From positions 1-35,521 of the forward strand of contig CANQNT010000037.1 of assembly GCA_947625255.1 (NCBI GenBank): DNA of 35,521 bases, in the 5' to 3' direction. Position numbers and translations under genes: made by a program. This stretch comes from an uncultured Acetatifactor sp. (GTDB lineage: Bacteria > Bacillota > Clostridia > Lachnospirales > Lachnospiraceae). Below are positions 1-8,965 of the stretch, in pieces; position 1 is the first letter of the stretch; every line of letters begins with the position of its first letter. The notes below the pieces were generated by a model. The model searched no databases. It was not told the origin of the DNA and was given only the letters and a program-made list of their open reading frames with translations.

Positions 1-45
1 ATCACTTGAAACCGCAATTTTTATCAATCATACGCGCCCGGTTTA

Positions 46-54
46 TGTTATACT
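46..54 (+). promoter_or_regulatory. Extended -10 promoter of the AraC-type regulator
   Basis: The sequence TGTTATACT is an extended -10 element (TGn followed by TATACT, 49-54). No good -35 hexamer lies 16-18 bp upstream, which fits an extended -10 promoter. It is 29 bp upstream of the ATG at 83. Confidence 0.5.
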
Positions 55-59
55 GTGTA

Positions 60-69
60 TGTGATCACA
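60..69. promoter_or_regulatory. Palindrome at the start of transcription, candidate operator
   Basis: TGTGATCACA is a perfect 10-bp palindrome placed just downstream of the -10 box, where a bound regulator would block initiation. An autoregulatory site is an inference; the half-sites also resemble CRP half-sites, but the spacing is wrong for CRP. Confidence 0.3.
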
Positions 70-82
70 GACAGGAGACAGC

Positions 83-922
83 ATGGAAAGCCTTTCTACG
101 GTCCAAAAAGCGATCGACTATATCGAGGAAAACCTCAAAAATGACATAAGCATCGGGCAGGTCGCCGCGGCCATCGGCTACTCGGAGTATCATTTTCTGC
201 GCATTTTCAAGCGTTTTGTCGGGTTCACGCCCGCCAGCTATATAAGAAAGCGGCGAATCTCCGAGATCGTCGGGCGCATGGAAAGCGGCGACGGCAGCCG
301 TCCCGTCAGCGATATCGCGTTCGAGTACGGTTTTAACTCGAAAGAAAATTTCATACGCGCGTTCAAGTCCGAGCATCACATCCTGCCGACCGAGTACCGT
401 AGACACGGAAACAGTCTGAAGCTGTACGGCCGCTTCGAACTCGTACCGAAATGCGAGGGCATTCTGTGTGACATTGTCGAACTCGATGCGTTCCGTGTCG
501 TCGCTTTCCCGAGCGACGAAGAGGACCCGACGAATTTCTGGAACAGGTACAACGTAAGCGGATTGTCATCGCGGCTTTCGGGCGGACGGACGGTCGCCGA
601 CTACGGCGTGTGCCGATGGAACGCATCGACGGCGCGCCTCGATTATTGGATAGGCATTGACGAACGCGACGCGGCGGGCGACACGAGCGGCACGGTCACG
701 CTTTCCTTGTCGGGCGGGCTCTACGGGGTGTTCCAAACGCCCCCTGCGACCCACACCGACTTCGTCGGCACGATCGGAAAAACATGGGACTACATCCGCG
801 ATGTATGGCTGCCGCAGAGCCGCTATGAACGGCGCCATGACTATGAGTTCGAGCGCTATGTGGAAAAAAGCAGGCTGTTTTCCGAAACAATTTTCGTACC
901 GATACGGATCAAAAAAGAATAG
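83..922 (+). CDS. AraC-family transcriptional regulator with GyrI-like effector domain
   Basis: The 279-residue protein has an N-terminal AraC/XylS DNA-binding domain with two helix-turn-helix units (about residues 8-105; IGQVAAAIGYSEYHFLRIF and VSDIAFEYGFNSKENFIRAF are the two recognition regions). The remaining 160 residues match the GyrI-like small-molecule-binding fold in pattern. This is the Rob/BmrR-like layout, in which a hydrophobic drug or metabolite bound by the C-terminal domain changes DNA binding. The start is supported by AGGAG at 73-77, 5 nt before the ATG. The next gene starts 22 bp downstream and encodes a free-standing protein of the same effector family, so the two are probably one operon. 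Codon choice (CGC, GCG, TCG, GAC) is richer in GC than in most other genes here. The effector is unknown. Confidence 0.85.
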   Translation: MESLSTVQKAIDYIEENLKNDISIGQVAAAIGYSEYHFLRIFKRFVGFTPASYIRKRRISEIVGRMESGDGSRPVSDIAFEYGFNSKENFIRAFKSEHHILPTEYRRHGNSLKLYGRFELVPKCEGILCDIVELDAFRVVAFPSDEEDPTNFWNRYNVSGLSSRLSGGRTVADYGVCRWNASTARLDYWIGIDERDAAGDTSGTVTLSLSGGLYGVFQTPPATHTDFVGTIGKTWDYIRDVWLPQSRYERRHDYEFERYVEKSRLFSETIFVPIRIKKE

Positions 923-944
923 AATACCACGGAGGACAAGAAAC

Positions 945-1448
945 ATGGCAGAAATTATCAAGACTTACAGAGAAGAAATTCCCGCGATGCGCTTCATTGG
1001 GAAGAAGTACGCCGATTTCGGCAACTGGGGCGAGTGGTTCGTCAACGGCTGGTTCGACGAAATCGAGCGCGCGATGGGAGGCGTCGATTCGATCCTCGCG
1101 ATATGGGAAAGCGGCGGCGGTTACGTCGGACTTGAAATGCGGGGAGAGAACGAATTCGAATACTACATCGGTATGTTCACGCCCGCGAACACCGTGGTCC
1201 CTGAGGGATTCGACTACATCGATATTCCCGCGGGCGCGCTCGGCACCTGCTGGATCTATGGCAAAGAAGGCAGCGACACGCACCAGACAGGTGGCTGTAT
1301 TCCCGCCCTCGAACGCGCCGGAATGCGCCTATGGCACGATGCCAAGGGACGCGTGTGGTCGTTTGAGAACGGGCTGTGTCCGCGCTACACGACTCCTGAC
1401 GAACACGGCAACGTGATACTGGATTACAGCTATTTTGTGGAATTTTAA
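945..1448 (+). CDS. GyrI-like small-molecule-binding domain protein
   Basis: The 167-residue protein starts at the ATG at 945, after GGAGG at 931-935. The open frame continues upstream to 657 but that part overlaps the regulator gene and has no ribosome-binding site. The pattern parallels the C-terminal domain of the upstream regulator: AMRFIGKKY against AFRVVAFPS, EYYIGMFTP against DYWIGIDER, and a shared Gly/Leu-rich strand before the C-terminal helix. GyrI-like proteins bind amphipathic small molecules; some hydrolyse or sequester toxins, others only sense. No signal peptide or membrane segment is present, so it acts in the cytoplasm. I infer that the pair senses and neutralises the same compound. 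Confidence 0.75.
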   Translation: MAEIIKTYREEIPAMRFIGKKYADFGNWGEWFVNGWFDEIERAMGGVDSILAIWESGGGYVGLEMRGENEFEYYIGMFTPANTVVPEGFDYIDIPAGALGTCWIYGKEGSDTHQTGGCIPALERAGMRLWHDAKGRVWSFENGLCPRYTTPDEHGNVILDYSYFVEF

Positions 1449-1457
1449 CAGGCTCGC

Positions 1458-1486
1458 TTGTTTTTTCCCCTGTCCCTTGCTATAAT
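1458..1486 (+). promoter_or_regulatory. SigA-type promoter of the LacI-family gene
   Basis: The -35 box TTGTTT (1458-1463) and the perfect -10 box TATAAT (1481-1486) are separated by 17 bp. The gene start is at 1583, leaving a leader of about 90 nt. Confidence 0.6.
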
Positions 1487-1506
1487 AATTTTGGTACAGG
1501 GGAAAA
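1463..1506. promoter_or_regulatory. 11-bp inverted repeat centred on the -10 box, candidate operator
   Basis: TTTTCCCCTGT (1463-1473) is repeated as its exact complement ACAGGGGAAAA (1496-1506). The arms are 22 bp apart and the centre of symmetry (1484.5) lies inside the TATAAT box. No T-run follows, so a terminator for the upstream gene is unlikely. It could be an autoregulatory operator. Confidence 0.45.
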
Positions 1507-1582
1507 CCATCGGTCTTCCTTTCGGAAAAGCCTTGGCACGACCCGTAACGCAATCATGACGCCCATGGGAGGGGGGACTTGG

Positions 1583-2581
1583 ATGGCCACCATTAACGAT
1601 ATTGCCAATAAATTGGGGGTTTCAAAAAGCACTGTGTCCAAGGGGCTGAACAACGCCACGGATATCAGCGACGAGATGAAGCGCAAGATTCTGGAAACAG
1701 CCGTGGAACTGGGCTATACCAATAAGCGCCTGCTCAAGAAAGAACAAAAGATCTGTATTCTGATTGAAAACATGGACTATAAGACGCCCAATCAATTCGG
1801 GCATGACATTATCCTGGGCTTTAAACAAATGGCGGAGCTGGAGGGCTGGACGGTGGACATTGTTCCGCTGACCAAGGAATTTCAGCGTTCCACACCTTAC
1901 GGTGTCTTCATGATCCAGCAGGGCTATCAGGCTTCTTTTATCCTGGGTTTTTCCCTGCTCGATCCCTGGATGCAGGAATTCCGCAGCGCCAGGATCCCCA
2001 CCGTCTTATATGATAATTACGTCAAGAGCAATCCCCGCATCGCTTCCGTGGGCTGTGACAGCCAGGAAGGCTTCGACCTGGCCGTCAGGCACCTGATCCA
2101 GCTGGGGCACCGCAAGATCGGACTGATTTCCGGCCCCCTTGATTCCTACATCCTGAAAGCGCGCTATCAGGCTTACCTGAACGCCATGGAAAAATACGGT
2201 CTGGAGGTCAATAACGACTACATCGGGCTGGGATATTACATAGCCGAGTCCACCCGCACCTATCTGCCGAAGCTGGTGGAAAAGGGCGTGACGGCCATCC
2301 TGTTTTCCCATGACATCCGGGCCATTTCGGCTCTGACCGAATGCGAAGACCGGGAGATCAAGGTGCCAAAGGACCTCAGCATTATCGGCTTTGACGACCT
2401 GCCCATGACGGCTTATACGATTCCGCCGCTCACCACCATCCGCCAGGATCGGATCGCGCTGGGAAAATGCGGCTATTACGCCATGTCCTGCCTGTTGAAC
2501 AACGTGCCCATCGGTTCCATCCTGCTCCGGGCGCCCCTTGTGGTACGGGAATCCACGGGACCGGCACCCGAACGCGCGTGA
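1583..2581 (+). CDS. LacI-family transcriptional regulator
   Basis: The 332-residue protein has the LacI helix-turn-helix at its N-terminus (ATINDIANKLGVSKSTVSKG, residues 2-21) followed by the hinge and a periplasmic-binding-protein-like sensor domain (about 60-325; typical strings are HLIQLGHRKIGLISG and LSIIGFDDLP). The ATG at 1583 is chosen because it puts the HTH at residue 2 and follows a G-rich ribosome-binding site (GGGAGGGGGG, 1567-1576); an upstream in-frame ATG at 1556 would add nine residues. Members of this family bind palindromic operators and respond to sugars. No sugar gene is adjacent: the next gene is convergent uvrA, so the target is either its own promoter or distant genes. 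The gene ends 69 bp from the end of uvrA. Confidence 0.9.
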   Translation: MATINDIANKLGVSKSTVSKGLNNATDISDEMKRKILETAVELGYTNKRLLKKEQKICILIENMDYKTPNQFGHDIILGFKQMAELEGWTVDIVPLTKEFQRSTPYGVFMIQQGYQASFILGFSLLDPWMQEFRSARIPTVLYDNYVKSNPRIASVGCDSQEGFDLAVRHLIQLGHRKIGLISGPLDSYILKARYQAYLNAMEKYGLEVNNDYIGLGYYIAESTRTYLPKLVEKGVTAILFSHDIRAISALTECEDREIKVPKDLSIIGFDDLPMTAYTIPPLTTIRQDRIALGKCGYYAMSCLLNNVPIGSILLRAPLVVRESTGPAPERA

Positions 2582-2650
2582 CAGCGGACAAGACCGCCTC
2601 CCTGAATATAACACGGACAAGCGCGGTCCGCGGACGAACGGCCCGCGGCG
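2582..2650. other. Convergent gap with GC-rich dyads
   Basis: This short gap between the ends of the LacI-type gene and uvrA has a perfect palindrome GTCCGCGGAC (2626-2635) and a second CCGCGG at 2643-2648 that can pair with the first. No T-run follows on either strand, so I cannot call a canonical intrinsic terminator. Confidence 0.3.
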
Positions 2651-5512
2651 TCAGCCCCGCCGATTCTTTGCCAACATCTTTTTAATGTAAATTCCCGTAT
2701 AAGAGGCGGAGTTCTCGGCCACCTCTTCCGGCGTTCCGACAGCAATGACCGTTCCTCCCTTGTCGCCGCCCTCAGGACCCAGGTCAATGATGTAGTCCGC
2801 CGTCTTGATCACGTCCAGGTTATGCTCGATGACGACGACCGTGTTGCCTCCGTCCGCCAGCCGGTGCAGAATGTCCACCAGCTTGTGTACGTCCGCGAAA
2901 TGCAGTCCCGTGGTGGGCTCGTCCAGAATGTAAATGGTCTTGCCCGTGCTGTGCCGGGACAATTCCGTCGCCAGCTTGATCCGCTGGGCCTCGCCCCCGG
3001 AAAGCTCCGTGGACGGCTGCCCCAGCTTAATATAAGAAAGGCCCACATCGTTCAGGGTCTCGATCTTGCGGCGGATGGACGGCAGATTTTCAAAGAACGG
3101 AAGCGCCTCCTCCACCGTCATATCCAGCACGTCGAAAATGCTTTTCCCCTTATATTTCACTTCCAGCGTCTCCCGATTATAACGCTTGCCCCCGCAAACC
3201 TCGCACGGAACATAGACATCGGGCAAAAAATGCATCTCGATCTTAATGATCCCGTCGCCGCCGCAGGCCTCGCACCGCCCGCCTTTTACGTTAAAGCTGA
3301 AACGGCCCTTGTTATAGCCTTTGGCTTTGGCATCCGCGGTAGATGCGAAAAGATCACGGATCTGATCGAACACTCCGGTATAGGTGGCCGGATTGGAACG
3401 CGGCGTTCGCCCGATCGGGGACTGGTCGATATTGATCACCTTATCCAGCTGGTCGATTCCTTCGATCCCCCGATGCTTACCGGGAATACATCTGGCCCGA
3501 TTTAAGTCCCTGGCCAAATGCTTGTAAAGAATTTCATTCACTAAGGAGCTTTTTCCCGAACCGGATACTCCCGTGACACAGGTGAAAACTCCCAGAGGGA
3601 ACTCTACGTCAATATCTTTCAGGTTATTTTCCTGGGCGCCCAACACCTTGAGGAACCCGATGGGCTTTCTCCTCGTCTCAGGGATGGGAATCTGAATCTT
3701 TCCGCTGAGATACTGTCCCGTAATGGACTTGGGCTCCTTCATGATATCCTGCGCCGTACCGCAGGCGATAACCTCTCCGCCGTGAGACCCTGCCCCCGGA
3801 CCGATATCCACAATATAATCCGCCGCCAACATGGTATCCTCGTCATGCTCCACCACCACCAGGGTGTTGCCCAAATCCCGCAAACCTTTCAAGGAGCGAA
3901 GCAGCTTATCATTGTCCCGCTGGTGCAGGCCGATGCTGGGCTCGTCCAAAATATAACATACCCCTACAAGACCGGAACCAATCTGGGTGGCAAGACGAAT
4001 CCGCTGCGCCTCTCCGCCGGACAGGGAGGAGGTAGCCCTTGCCAGCGACAAATATTCCAATCCCACGTCCCGCAGGAAGCCGACTCTGGCACGAATCTCC
4101 TTGAGCACCTGATGTCCGATCAACTGCTGCTGGGGAGTCAGGTCCATATGATGCACAAATTCATACAAATCGGTAATGGACAGCGTCGTGACCTCGTAGA
4201 TGTTTTTATCACACACCGTTACGGCAAGGGACTCTTTTTTCAGGCGCATTCCATTGCATTCATTACAAGGACTGATCCGCATAAAAGTCTCGTATTCCTG
4301 CTTCATCGTGTCGGAAAAGGTTTCCCGGTATTTCCGCTGCACATTTTTAATCAGGCCCTCAAACGCCACAGGGTAAACTCCTTTGCCCCGCTGCCCCTGG
4401 TAATATACATCAACCTCCTTGCCTTCCGTCCCGTTGATCAAGATGTCCTGAATCTTCTTGGGATATTTCTCAAAAGGCGTATCCAGATCAAAGTGGTATT
4501 CCTTGCAAAGCGCTCTCAGAACGGCATTGGTAAAGCTGCCGGGATCCGTACAAGACTGCCAGCCCAACACCGTAATCGCTCCCTCGTTTATACTTAAGGA
4601 CTTGTCCGGGATCATCAAATCCACGTCAAATTCCATCTTATAACCCAAACCAAAGCATACCGGACAGGCTCCAAAAGGATTATTAAAGGAAAAACTTCTG
4701 GGCTCCACTTCGCTGATGCTGACACCGCAGTCCGGGCAGGAAAAACTCTGGCTGAAAGTCAGCGATTCCCCGCCAATGACGTCCACGATCAGCAAGCCCT
4801 CTGCCAGCCCCAATACATTCTCAATCGAATCCGTCAGACGACGTTCGATACCGGGCTTGACCGCCAGCCTGTCCACCACAATTTCAATATTGTGCTTGAT
4901 ATTTTTCTCCAACTTGATCTCTTCTGTCAGCTCGTAAAGGCTGCCGTCCACGCGGACTCGCACATAGCCGCTCTTCTTGGCCCTGTCCAAAACCTTGGCG
5001 TGCTCTCCCTTACGCCCCCTGACCACGGGCGCCAGCAGCTGAATCCTGGTCCCCTCTCCCAAGGCCATGATTTGATCCACCATCTGATCCACGGTCTGCT
5101 TTGCAATCACCCGACCACAATTGGGACAATGCGGAATCCCGATCCGAGCGTAAAGCAGACGAAAATAATCATAAATCTCCGTGACCGTTCCGACAGTGGA
5201 CCTGGGATTGCGGTTGGTAGACTTCTGGTCAATGGAAATGGCCGGGGACAAGCCCTCGATTTGATCCACATCGGGCTTCTCCATCTGGCCCAGGAACTGT
5301 CTTGCGTAAGAAGACAAGGATTCCATATAGCGCCTCTGTCCTTCCGCATAAATCGTATCAAAGGCCAAAGACGACTTGCCGGAACCGGACATCCCCGTCA
5401 ATACCACCAGCTCATTCCTGGGGATATCCACGTCAATATTTTTCAAATTATTTTCCCGCGCGCCCCGGATCTTAATATACTCCCGCGGGCGCATCTTCAT
5501 TACTTCTTCCAT
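2651..5512 (-). CDS. uvrA: Excinuclease ABC subunit UvrA
   Basis: The 953-residue protein is full length for UvrA, the damage-sensing ATPase of nucleotide excision repair, which loads UvrB onto damaged DNA. Two ABC ATPase modules are visible: Walker A GMSGSGKS at residues 40-47 and a second [10 protein letters not shown] in the C-terminal half, each with a signature LSGGEAQRI and a Walker B region ending in LDEPS or LDEPT. The zinc modules are present (CPDCG with CPVC in the first half; CEACGG with CEVCGG in the second). The start is supported by AAAGGA 9 nt upstream of the ATG; a later Met (MKMRP) is possible. It lies 17 bp after uvrB and is cotranscribed with it. It acts in the cytoplasm on DNA. 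Confidence 0.98.
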   Translation of the reverse strand: MEEVMKMRPREYIKIRGARENNLKNIDVDIPRNELVVLTGMSGSGKSSLAFDTIYAEGQRRYMESLSSYARQFLGQMEKPDVDQIEGLSPAISIDQKSTNRNPRSTVGTVTEIYDYFRLLYARIGIPHCPNCGRVIAKQTVDQMVDQIMALGEGTRIQLLAPVVRGRKGEHAKVLDRAKKSGYVRVRVDGSLYELTEEIKLEKNIKHNIEIVVDRLAVKPGIERRLTDSIENVLGLAEGLLIVDVIGGESLTFSQSFSCPDCGVSISEVEPRSFSFNNPFGACPVCFGLGYKMEFDVDLMIPDKSLSINEGAITVLGWQSCTDPGSFTNAVLRALCKEYHFDLDTPFEKYPKKIQDILINGTEGKEVDVYYQGQRGKGVYPVAFEGLIKNVQRKYRETFSDTMKQEYETFMRISPCNECNGMRLKKESLAVTVCDKNIYEVTTLSITDLYEFVHHMDLTPQQQLIGHQVLKEIRARVGFLRDVGLEYLSLARATSSLSGGEAQRIRLATQIGSGLVGVCYILDEPSIGLHQRDNDKLLRSLKGLRDLGNTLVVVEHDEDTMLAADYIVDIGPGAGSHGGEVIACGTAQDIMKEPKSITGQYLSGKIQIPIPETRRKPIGFLKVLGAQENNLKDIDVEFPLGVFTCVTGVSGSGKSSLVNEILYKHLARDLNRARCIPGKHRGIEGIDQLDKVINIDQSPIGRTPRSNPATYTGVFDQIRDLFASTADAKAKGYNKGRFSFNVKGGRCEACGGDGIIKIEMHFLPDVYVPCEVCGGKRYNRETLEVKYKGKSIFDVLDMTVEEALPFFENLPSIRRKIETLNDVGLSYIKLGQPSTELSGGEAQRIKLATELSRHSTGKTIYILDEPTTGLHFADVHKLVDILHRLADGGNTVVVIEHNLDVIKTADYIIDLGPEGGDKGGTVIAVGTPEEVAENSASYTGIYIKKMLAKNRRG

Positions 5513-5529
5513 TCCACAATATCCTTTCT

Positions 5530-7515
5530 CTATTCCTCCATCTCCCGCAGCTTTTGCTTCAGTTCGATCATCTTGTCACGCAGCTCTGCTGCCGCTTCGA
5601 AGTTCAAATCCGCCGCCGCCCTCTGCATCTTCTTCTGGATGTCCGCAATCAGTTTTTCCAGCTCCTTGCGGCTCATGGATTCCGGATCTTTCTCGAAACG
5701 CACCTCATCCTGAGCAATCTCTTTGGAAATACTGATCAGATCACGAACCGCTTTCTTTATTGTCTGCGGCGTGATACCGTTTTCCTTATTATAACGCATC
5801 TGAATCTCACGCCTGCGGTTGGTCTCATCAATGGCAATCCTCATGGAATCCGTGATGGTGTCCGCATACATGATCACATGGCCCTCCGCGTTTCTGGCCG
5901 CGCGGCCCACAGTCTGTACCAAAGACGTACTGCTTCTTAAAAAGCCTTCCTTATCCGCGTCCAAAATCGCCACCAGGGCAATCTCCGGAATATCCAACCC
6001 CTCCCGGAGCAGATTGATTCCTACCAGCACGTCAAACACATCCAGACGCATATCCCGGATAATCTGGGTCCGTTCCAGGGTGTCAATGTCAGAGTGAAGG
6101 TACTTCACACGGATTCCCACCTCTTTCATATAATCCGTCAGATCCTCGGCCATTCGCTTTGTCAAAGTGGTGATCAGCACTTTGTTGTGCCTGGCCGTTT
6201 CCTTGTTCACCTCACTGATCAGATCATCAATCTGCCCTTCCACCGGGCGCACATCCACCTCCGGATCCAAAAGCCCCGTGGGACGAATGATCTGTTCCGT
6301 CCGAAGCAGCTCATGCTCCGCTTCATACTCCGCCGGAGTAGCCGATACGAACAGCATCTGATCAATATGGGATTCAAATTCTTCAAAATTCAGCGGCCGG
6401 TTGTCCAAAGCGGAGGGCAGGCGGAAACCATAATCCACCAGTGTCTGCTTACGGGAACGATCCCCAGCATACATTCCGCGGATCTGGGGAATCGTCATGT
6501 GGGACTCGTCAATGATAATGAGGAAGTCGTCCCCAAAGAAATCCAGCAGCGTCATGGGCGGCGCTCCTGCCGGCATTCCGTTCAAATGCCGGGAATAATT
6601 CTCAATACCGGAACAAAAGCCCGTCTCCCGAAGCATCTCCACGTCAAAGTTGGTACGCTCCGCAATCCTTTGGGCCTCCAGCAGCTTGTCCTCCCCTTTA
6701 AAATAACGAACCCGCTCCTCCAGCTCCTTTTCAATCTCCACACATGCGGCCTTGATCTTGTCCTGCCCAACCACATAATGGGAAGCCGGAAAAATGCTGA
6801 TATGATTCAACACTGCGTGCATCTTCCCCGTCAAGGGATCCACTTCCGCAATGCGGTCAATCTCATCACCGAAAAACTCCACTCGAATCAGATAATCGCC
6901 TCCCTGGGCAGGATAAATCTCCACCACGTCCCCCCTCACCCGGAAGCAGCCACGCTGTACATCCATCTCATTACGGTCATACTGCATATCGATCAGATCC
7001 CGGATCACCTGATCCCGCTCCTTTATCATCCCGGGGCGCAGGGAAATCGTCATCTGCTGATATTCGTCAGGACTGCCCAAGCCATAGATGCAGGACACGC
7101 TGGCCACCACGACCACGTCCCTCCGCTCCGTCAGGGAGGCCGTGGCAGAAAGCCGAAGCTTGTCAATCTCGTCGTTGATAGAGGAGTCCTTGGCAATATA
7201 AGTGTCCGAGGACGGAACATAGGCCTCGGGTTGATAATAATCGTAATAGCTGACAAAATATTCCACCGCGTTTTCGGGGAAAAACTCCTTGAACTCGCCG
7301 TACAACTGCCCGGCGAGGGTCTTATTGTGCGCTATGACCAAAGTGGGCTTCTGCAGCTGTTCTATGACATTCGCCATGGTAAATGTCTTTCCGGAGCCCG
7401 TAACCCCCAATAAAGTCTGGAATTGGTTGCCTTCCCTGAAGCCTTTAACCAGGGCTTCTATAGCCTGCGGCTGGTCGCCGGTGGGCTGGTATTCACTGTG
7501 CAATTTGAACAACAT
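5530..7515 (-). CDS. uvrB: Excinuclease ABC subunit UvrB
   Basis: The 661-residue helicase-like protein receives the lesion from UvrA and recruits UvrC. Visible features are Walker A GVTGSGKT (residues 37-44), the beta-hairpin region [18 protein letters not shown] that pries the strands apart, helicase motif VI ([12 protein letters not shown]), and the C-terminal UVR domain (RELEKLI to REMEE, about the last 40 residues) that contacts UvrC. The open frame extends ten codons upstream to 7545, but the ATG at 7515 is preferred: it gives the family-standard start MLFKLHSEY and follows a perfect ribosome-binding site GGAGGTGA (7533 to 7526) with a 10-nt spacing. It is the first gene of the uvrB-uvrA operon. 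Confidence 0.98.
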   Translation of the reverse strand: MLFKLHSEYQPTGDQPQAIEALVKGFREGNQFQTLLGVTGSGKTFTMANVIEQLQKPTLVIAHNKTLAGQLYGEFKEFFPENAVEYFVSYYDYYQPEAYVPSSDTYIAKDSSINDEIDKLRLSATASLTERRDVVVVASVSCIYGLGSPDEYQQMTISLRPGMIKERDQVIRDLIDMQYDRNEMDVQRGCFRVRGDVVEIYPAQGGDYLIRVEFFGDEIDRIAEVDPLTGKMHAVLNHISIFPASHYVVGQDKIKAACVEIEKELEERVRYFKGEDKLLEAQRIAERTNFDVEMLRETGFCSGIENYSRHLNGMPAGAPPMTLLDFFGDDFLIIIDESHMTIPQIRGMYAGDRSRKQTLVDYGFRLPSALDNRPLNFEEFESHIDQMLFVSATPAEYEAEHELLRTEQIIRPTGLLDPEVDVRPVEGQIDDLISEVNKETARHNKVLITTLTKRMAEDLTDYMKEVGIRVKYLHSDIDTLERTQIIRDMRLDVFDVLVGINLLREGLDIPEIALVAILDADKEGFLRSSTSLVQTVGRAARNAEGHVIMYADTITDSMRIAIDETNRRREIQMRYNKENGITPQTIKKAVRDLISISKEIAQDEVRFEKDPESMSRKELEKLIADIQKKMQRAAADLNFEAAAELRDKMIELKQKLREMEE

Positions 7516-7623
7516 GGAGCCAAAATCACCTCCAAAATCTATCATAAAAAAGTTCGACTATTCGCCGGAAATTCGTCCAAGTTTTCCGTAAGGATCGTAA
7601 GTTTAAGGAACAACTCGGAACTG

Positions 7624-7652
7624 ATTATACCATATTACCTCTCATTTGTCTA
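7624..7652 (-). promoter_or_regulatory. SigA-type promoter of uvrB-uvrA
   Basis: Read on the minus strand, -35 TAGACA (7652-7647) and -10 TATAAT (7629-7624) are 17 bp apart. This gives a leader of about 100 nt before the UvrB start. Confidence 0.7.
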
Positions 7653-7660
7653 TATGGGCA

Positions 7661-7674
7661 CAAACGTTTGTTTG
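7661..7674. promoter_or_regulatory. Probable LexA (SOS) box of uvrB-uvrA
   Basis: On the minus strand the site reads CAAACAAACGTTTG and matches 13 of 14 positions of the Gram-positive LexA consensus CGAACRNRYGTTYG. It lies 8 bp upstream of the -35 box. uvrBA is a standard SOS operon in Firmicutes, which supports the call. The site does not overlap the promoter, which is less usual. Confidence 0.55.
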
Positions 7675-7679
7675 TTTTG

Positions 7680-8220
7680 CGGCCGCTTTTTGTGAGGCTT
7701 ATGTAAACCTCACTTTCCCTATCTTAATCTTTTGCCGGACTACTAAAAAAACCCGGTATGTCCATGCCATAAATTCAATCAATTTGTCTCTGAATATAAG
7801 GCAAATAGAATGAGAATGGCTGAAACCAAAATAATCTCAGCCACCCCATCTCTTTGTTGTTTTACCAATCTGCGTTGATGAAGCGGTAAGCATTGTTCCC
7901 CACGTCCTACAGGTCGGGCGCATCATATTATCATTCTCCATATTCCATTCAAAAAAACCTTCTCATAGTCTTTTACATAGTACTTGATATTTTTGCGGCC
8001 TTTTTAAATGATCGTAAGGTGTTTTATCCGCGGAACGCTGATAACTTGCCCACACCGCAATAGATACAAAAATCCCGACAGTAATCGGTTCCGTAAAATT
8101 GGCGCCACTTAATTTCGCAAAGTACTCACGGATTTTCCGACAGCAGTCACGCTTCCACAGGCTGCTCGTAACCCGAAATATCAACAACAAAACCGCCGCA
8201 ATCCTTGTAGCCCAGTTGCC
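7680..8220. other. Intergenic stretch with unrecognised gene debris
   Basis: No intact gene with a ribosome-binding site is visible over 540 bp. On the minus strand, protein-like fragments occur in different frames: one ending at about 8147 (QLGYKDCGGFVVDISGYEQP), one at 8190-7963 (75 residues, no recognisable motif), and one near 7900 (DVGNNAYRFINADW, then stop). Changing frames suggest a gene broken by indels, but I do not recognise the family. A 7-bp inverted repeat, TGGCTGA (7817-7823) and TCAGCCA (7837-7843), has no T-run. Confidence 0.35.
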
Positions 8221-8224
8221 TGCG

Positions 8225-8230
8225 TATAAT
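8225..8230 (+). promoter_or_regulatory. -10 box of the small RNA upstream of the toxin pseudogene
   Basis: A perfect TATAAT lies about 45 bp before the first TGTCCG repeat. No clear -35 hexamer is found at 16-18 bp; TTGTAG at 8205-8210 is too close at 14 bp. Confidence 0.4.
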
Positions 8231-8236
8231 GATAAT

Positions 8237-8345
8237 AAGGATGAGTAGAGTGTTCCATCATCGAAAATATTGTCCGCTTGCCGGAAGCGTCTAATAAATG
8301 TCCGGCTTGAAAATCAAGCCCTATCGAAAGGTAGGGCTATTTTTA
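8237..8345 (+). ncRNA. Candidate type III antitoxin RNA (CptI-like), possibly decayed
   Basis: Between a TATAAT box and an intrinsic terminator, directly before a ToxN/CptN-like toxin pseudogene, lie two short repeats. Each has an A-rich linker, TGTCCG and a CTTG-containing hairpin. The TGTCCG copies are at 8271-8276 and 8299-8304 (period 28). The hairpins are CGCTT/AAGCG (8275-8279 with 8285-8289) and GGCTTGA/TCAAGCC (8304-8310 with 8314-8320). Type III antitoxins are short tandem RNA repeats placed between promoter and terminator upstream of the toxin, and this layout matches. Start and end are estimates. With only about two units, repeat decay is possible. Confidence 0.55.
8317..8345 (+). 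terminator. Intrinsic terminator between antitoxin RNA and toxin pseudogene
   Basis: A 9-bp stem (AGCCCTATC with GGTAGGGCT, one T-G wobble) is closed by a GAAA tetraloop and followed by ATTTTTA. The 5' arm (8317-8320) is shared with the preceding GGCTTGA/TCAAGCC hairpin, so the two stems compete. Type III loci normally carry a leaky terminator here, which sets the RNA-to-toxin ratio. Confidence 0.8.
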
Positions 8346-8364
8346 TCTAATCAGTGGGAATACT

Positions 8365-8965
8365 ATGATTTATCAAGAACGATATGTTTACCATATCAAA
8401 GATGAATACTTTGAAAAAGTAAAAGCTGACAAGCTCATGCAGAATAAGGAGAACGCAGCATACCGTCCCACCTTTTACTGCCTGCGGGATGAATAGACGG
8501 GACCTATTGGACGGTTCCGCTCAGCAGTCGGGTAAACAAATTTCAAGCTATCTATGATAAGCAGGTACAAAAGTATGAAAAATGCCTGACTATCGTTATA
8601 GGAGAATTTGACGGAAAGAAAGCAGTCTTCCTACCGTAGAATATGTTTCCGGTAACAGAATACTATCTCGACCACATACATACCCCAATGACAACCCCGT
8701 CCCCGTAAAACATTCTATTCACCGGGCAGTCAGCACAAATATGAAACAGCTCCGGCAGCTTCATGCCAGAGGAAAAAAGGTTGTTTTTTCAGATCGATCA
8801 AATGGATTTTTCCGGTTTGTGAATCATTCCGGCAAAGATATGAAAATGATCCGACATTCAAGAAATGCCTTAAAACAAGCCTTTTTTCGACTCTGTAAAT
8901 TCATTTACTGTTTTCTCTGGTATCGATCCCGCAAAGCCTTAAACAAGTTTCAGTGCTTTTTCTGA
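8365..8965 (+). pseudogene. Decayed type III toxin of the CptN/ToxN family
   Basis: Three frames must be joined to read this protein. Frame 1 runs from the ATG at 8365 to TAG at 8494 (43 residues, with IKDEYFEKVKADKLMQNKE and RPTFYCLRDE). Frame 2 runs from 8496 (DGTYWTVPLSSRVNKF, then KYEKCLTIVIG) with an in-frame TAG at 8637 just before NMFPVTEYYLDHI. Frame 3 resumes at 8687 (NDNPVPVKHSIHR, then LHARGKKVVFSD) and stays open to 8965. The patterns YW-VPLSS, a KY-KC-TI strand and NMFPV are those I associate with ToxN/AbiQ-like endoribonucleases, closest to the CptIN group. Two frameshifts and one nonsense codon make it inactive. The homology may end near 8810; the last 50 residues are unrecognised. 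Confidence 0.7.

Noticed and set aside
1463..1506. Terminator of the GyrI-like gene
   Set aside because: The loop would be 22 nt and no T-run follows the 3' arm; the dyad is centred on a good promoter instead.
6094..7413. A 439-codon open frame on the plus strand
   Set aside because: It is antisense to uvrB, lacks a ribosome-binding site, and its translation is low-complexity in His, Ile and Arg, as expected from the complement of a biased coding strand.
7963..8190. A 75-codon minus-strand ORF
   Set aside because: No ribosome-binding site, no recognised motif, and protein-like fragments next to it are in other frames, so I describe it as debris and not as a gene.
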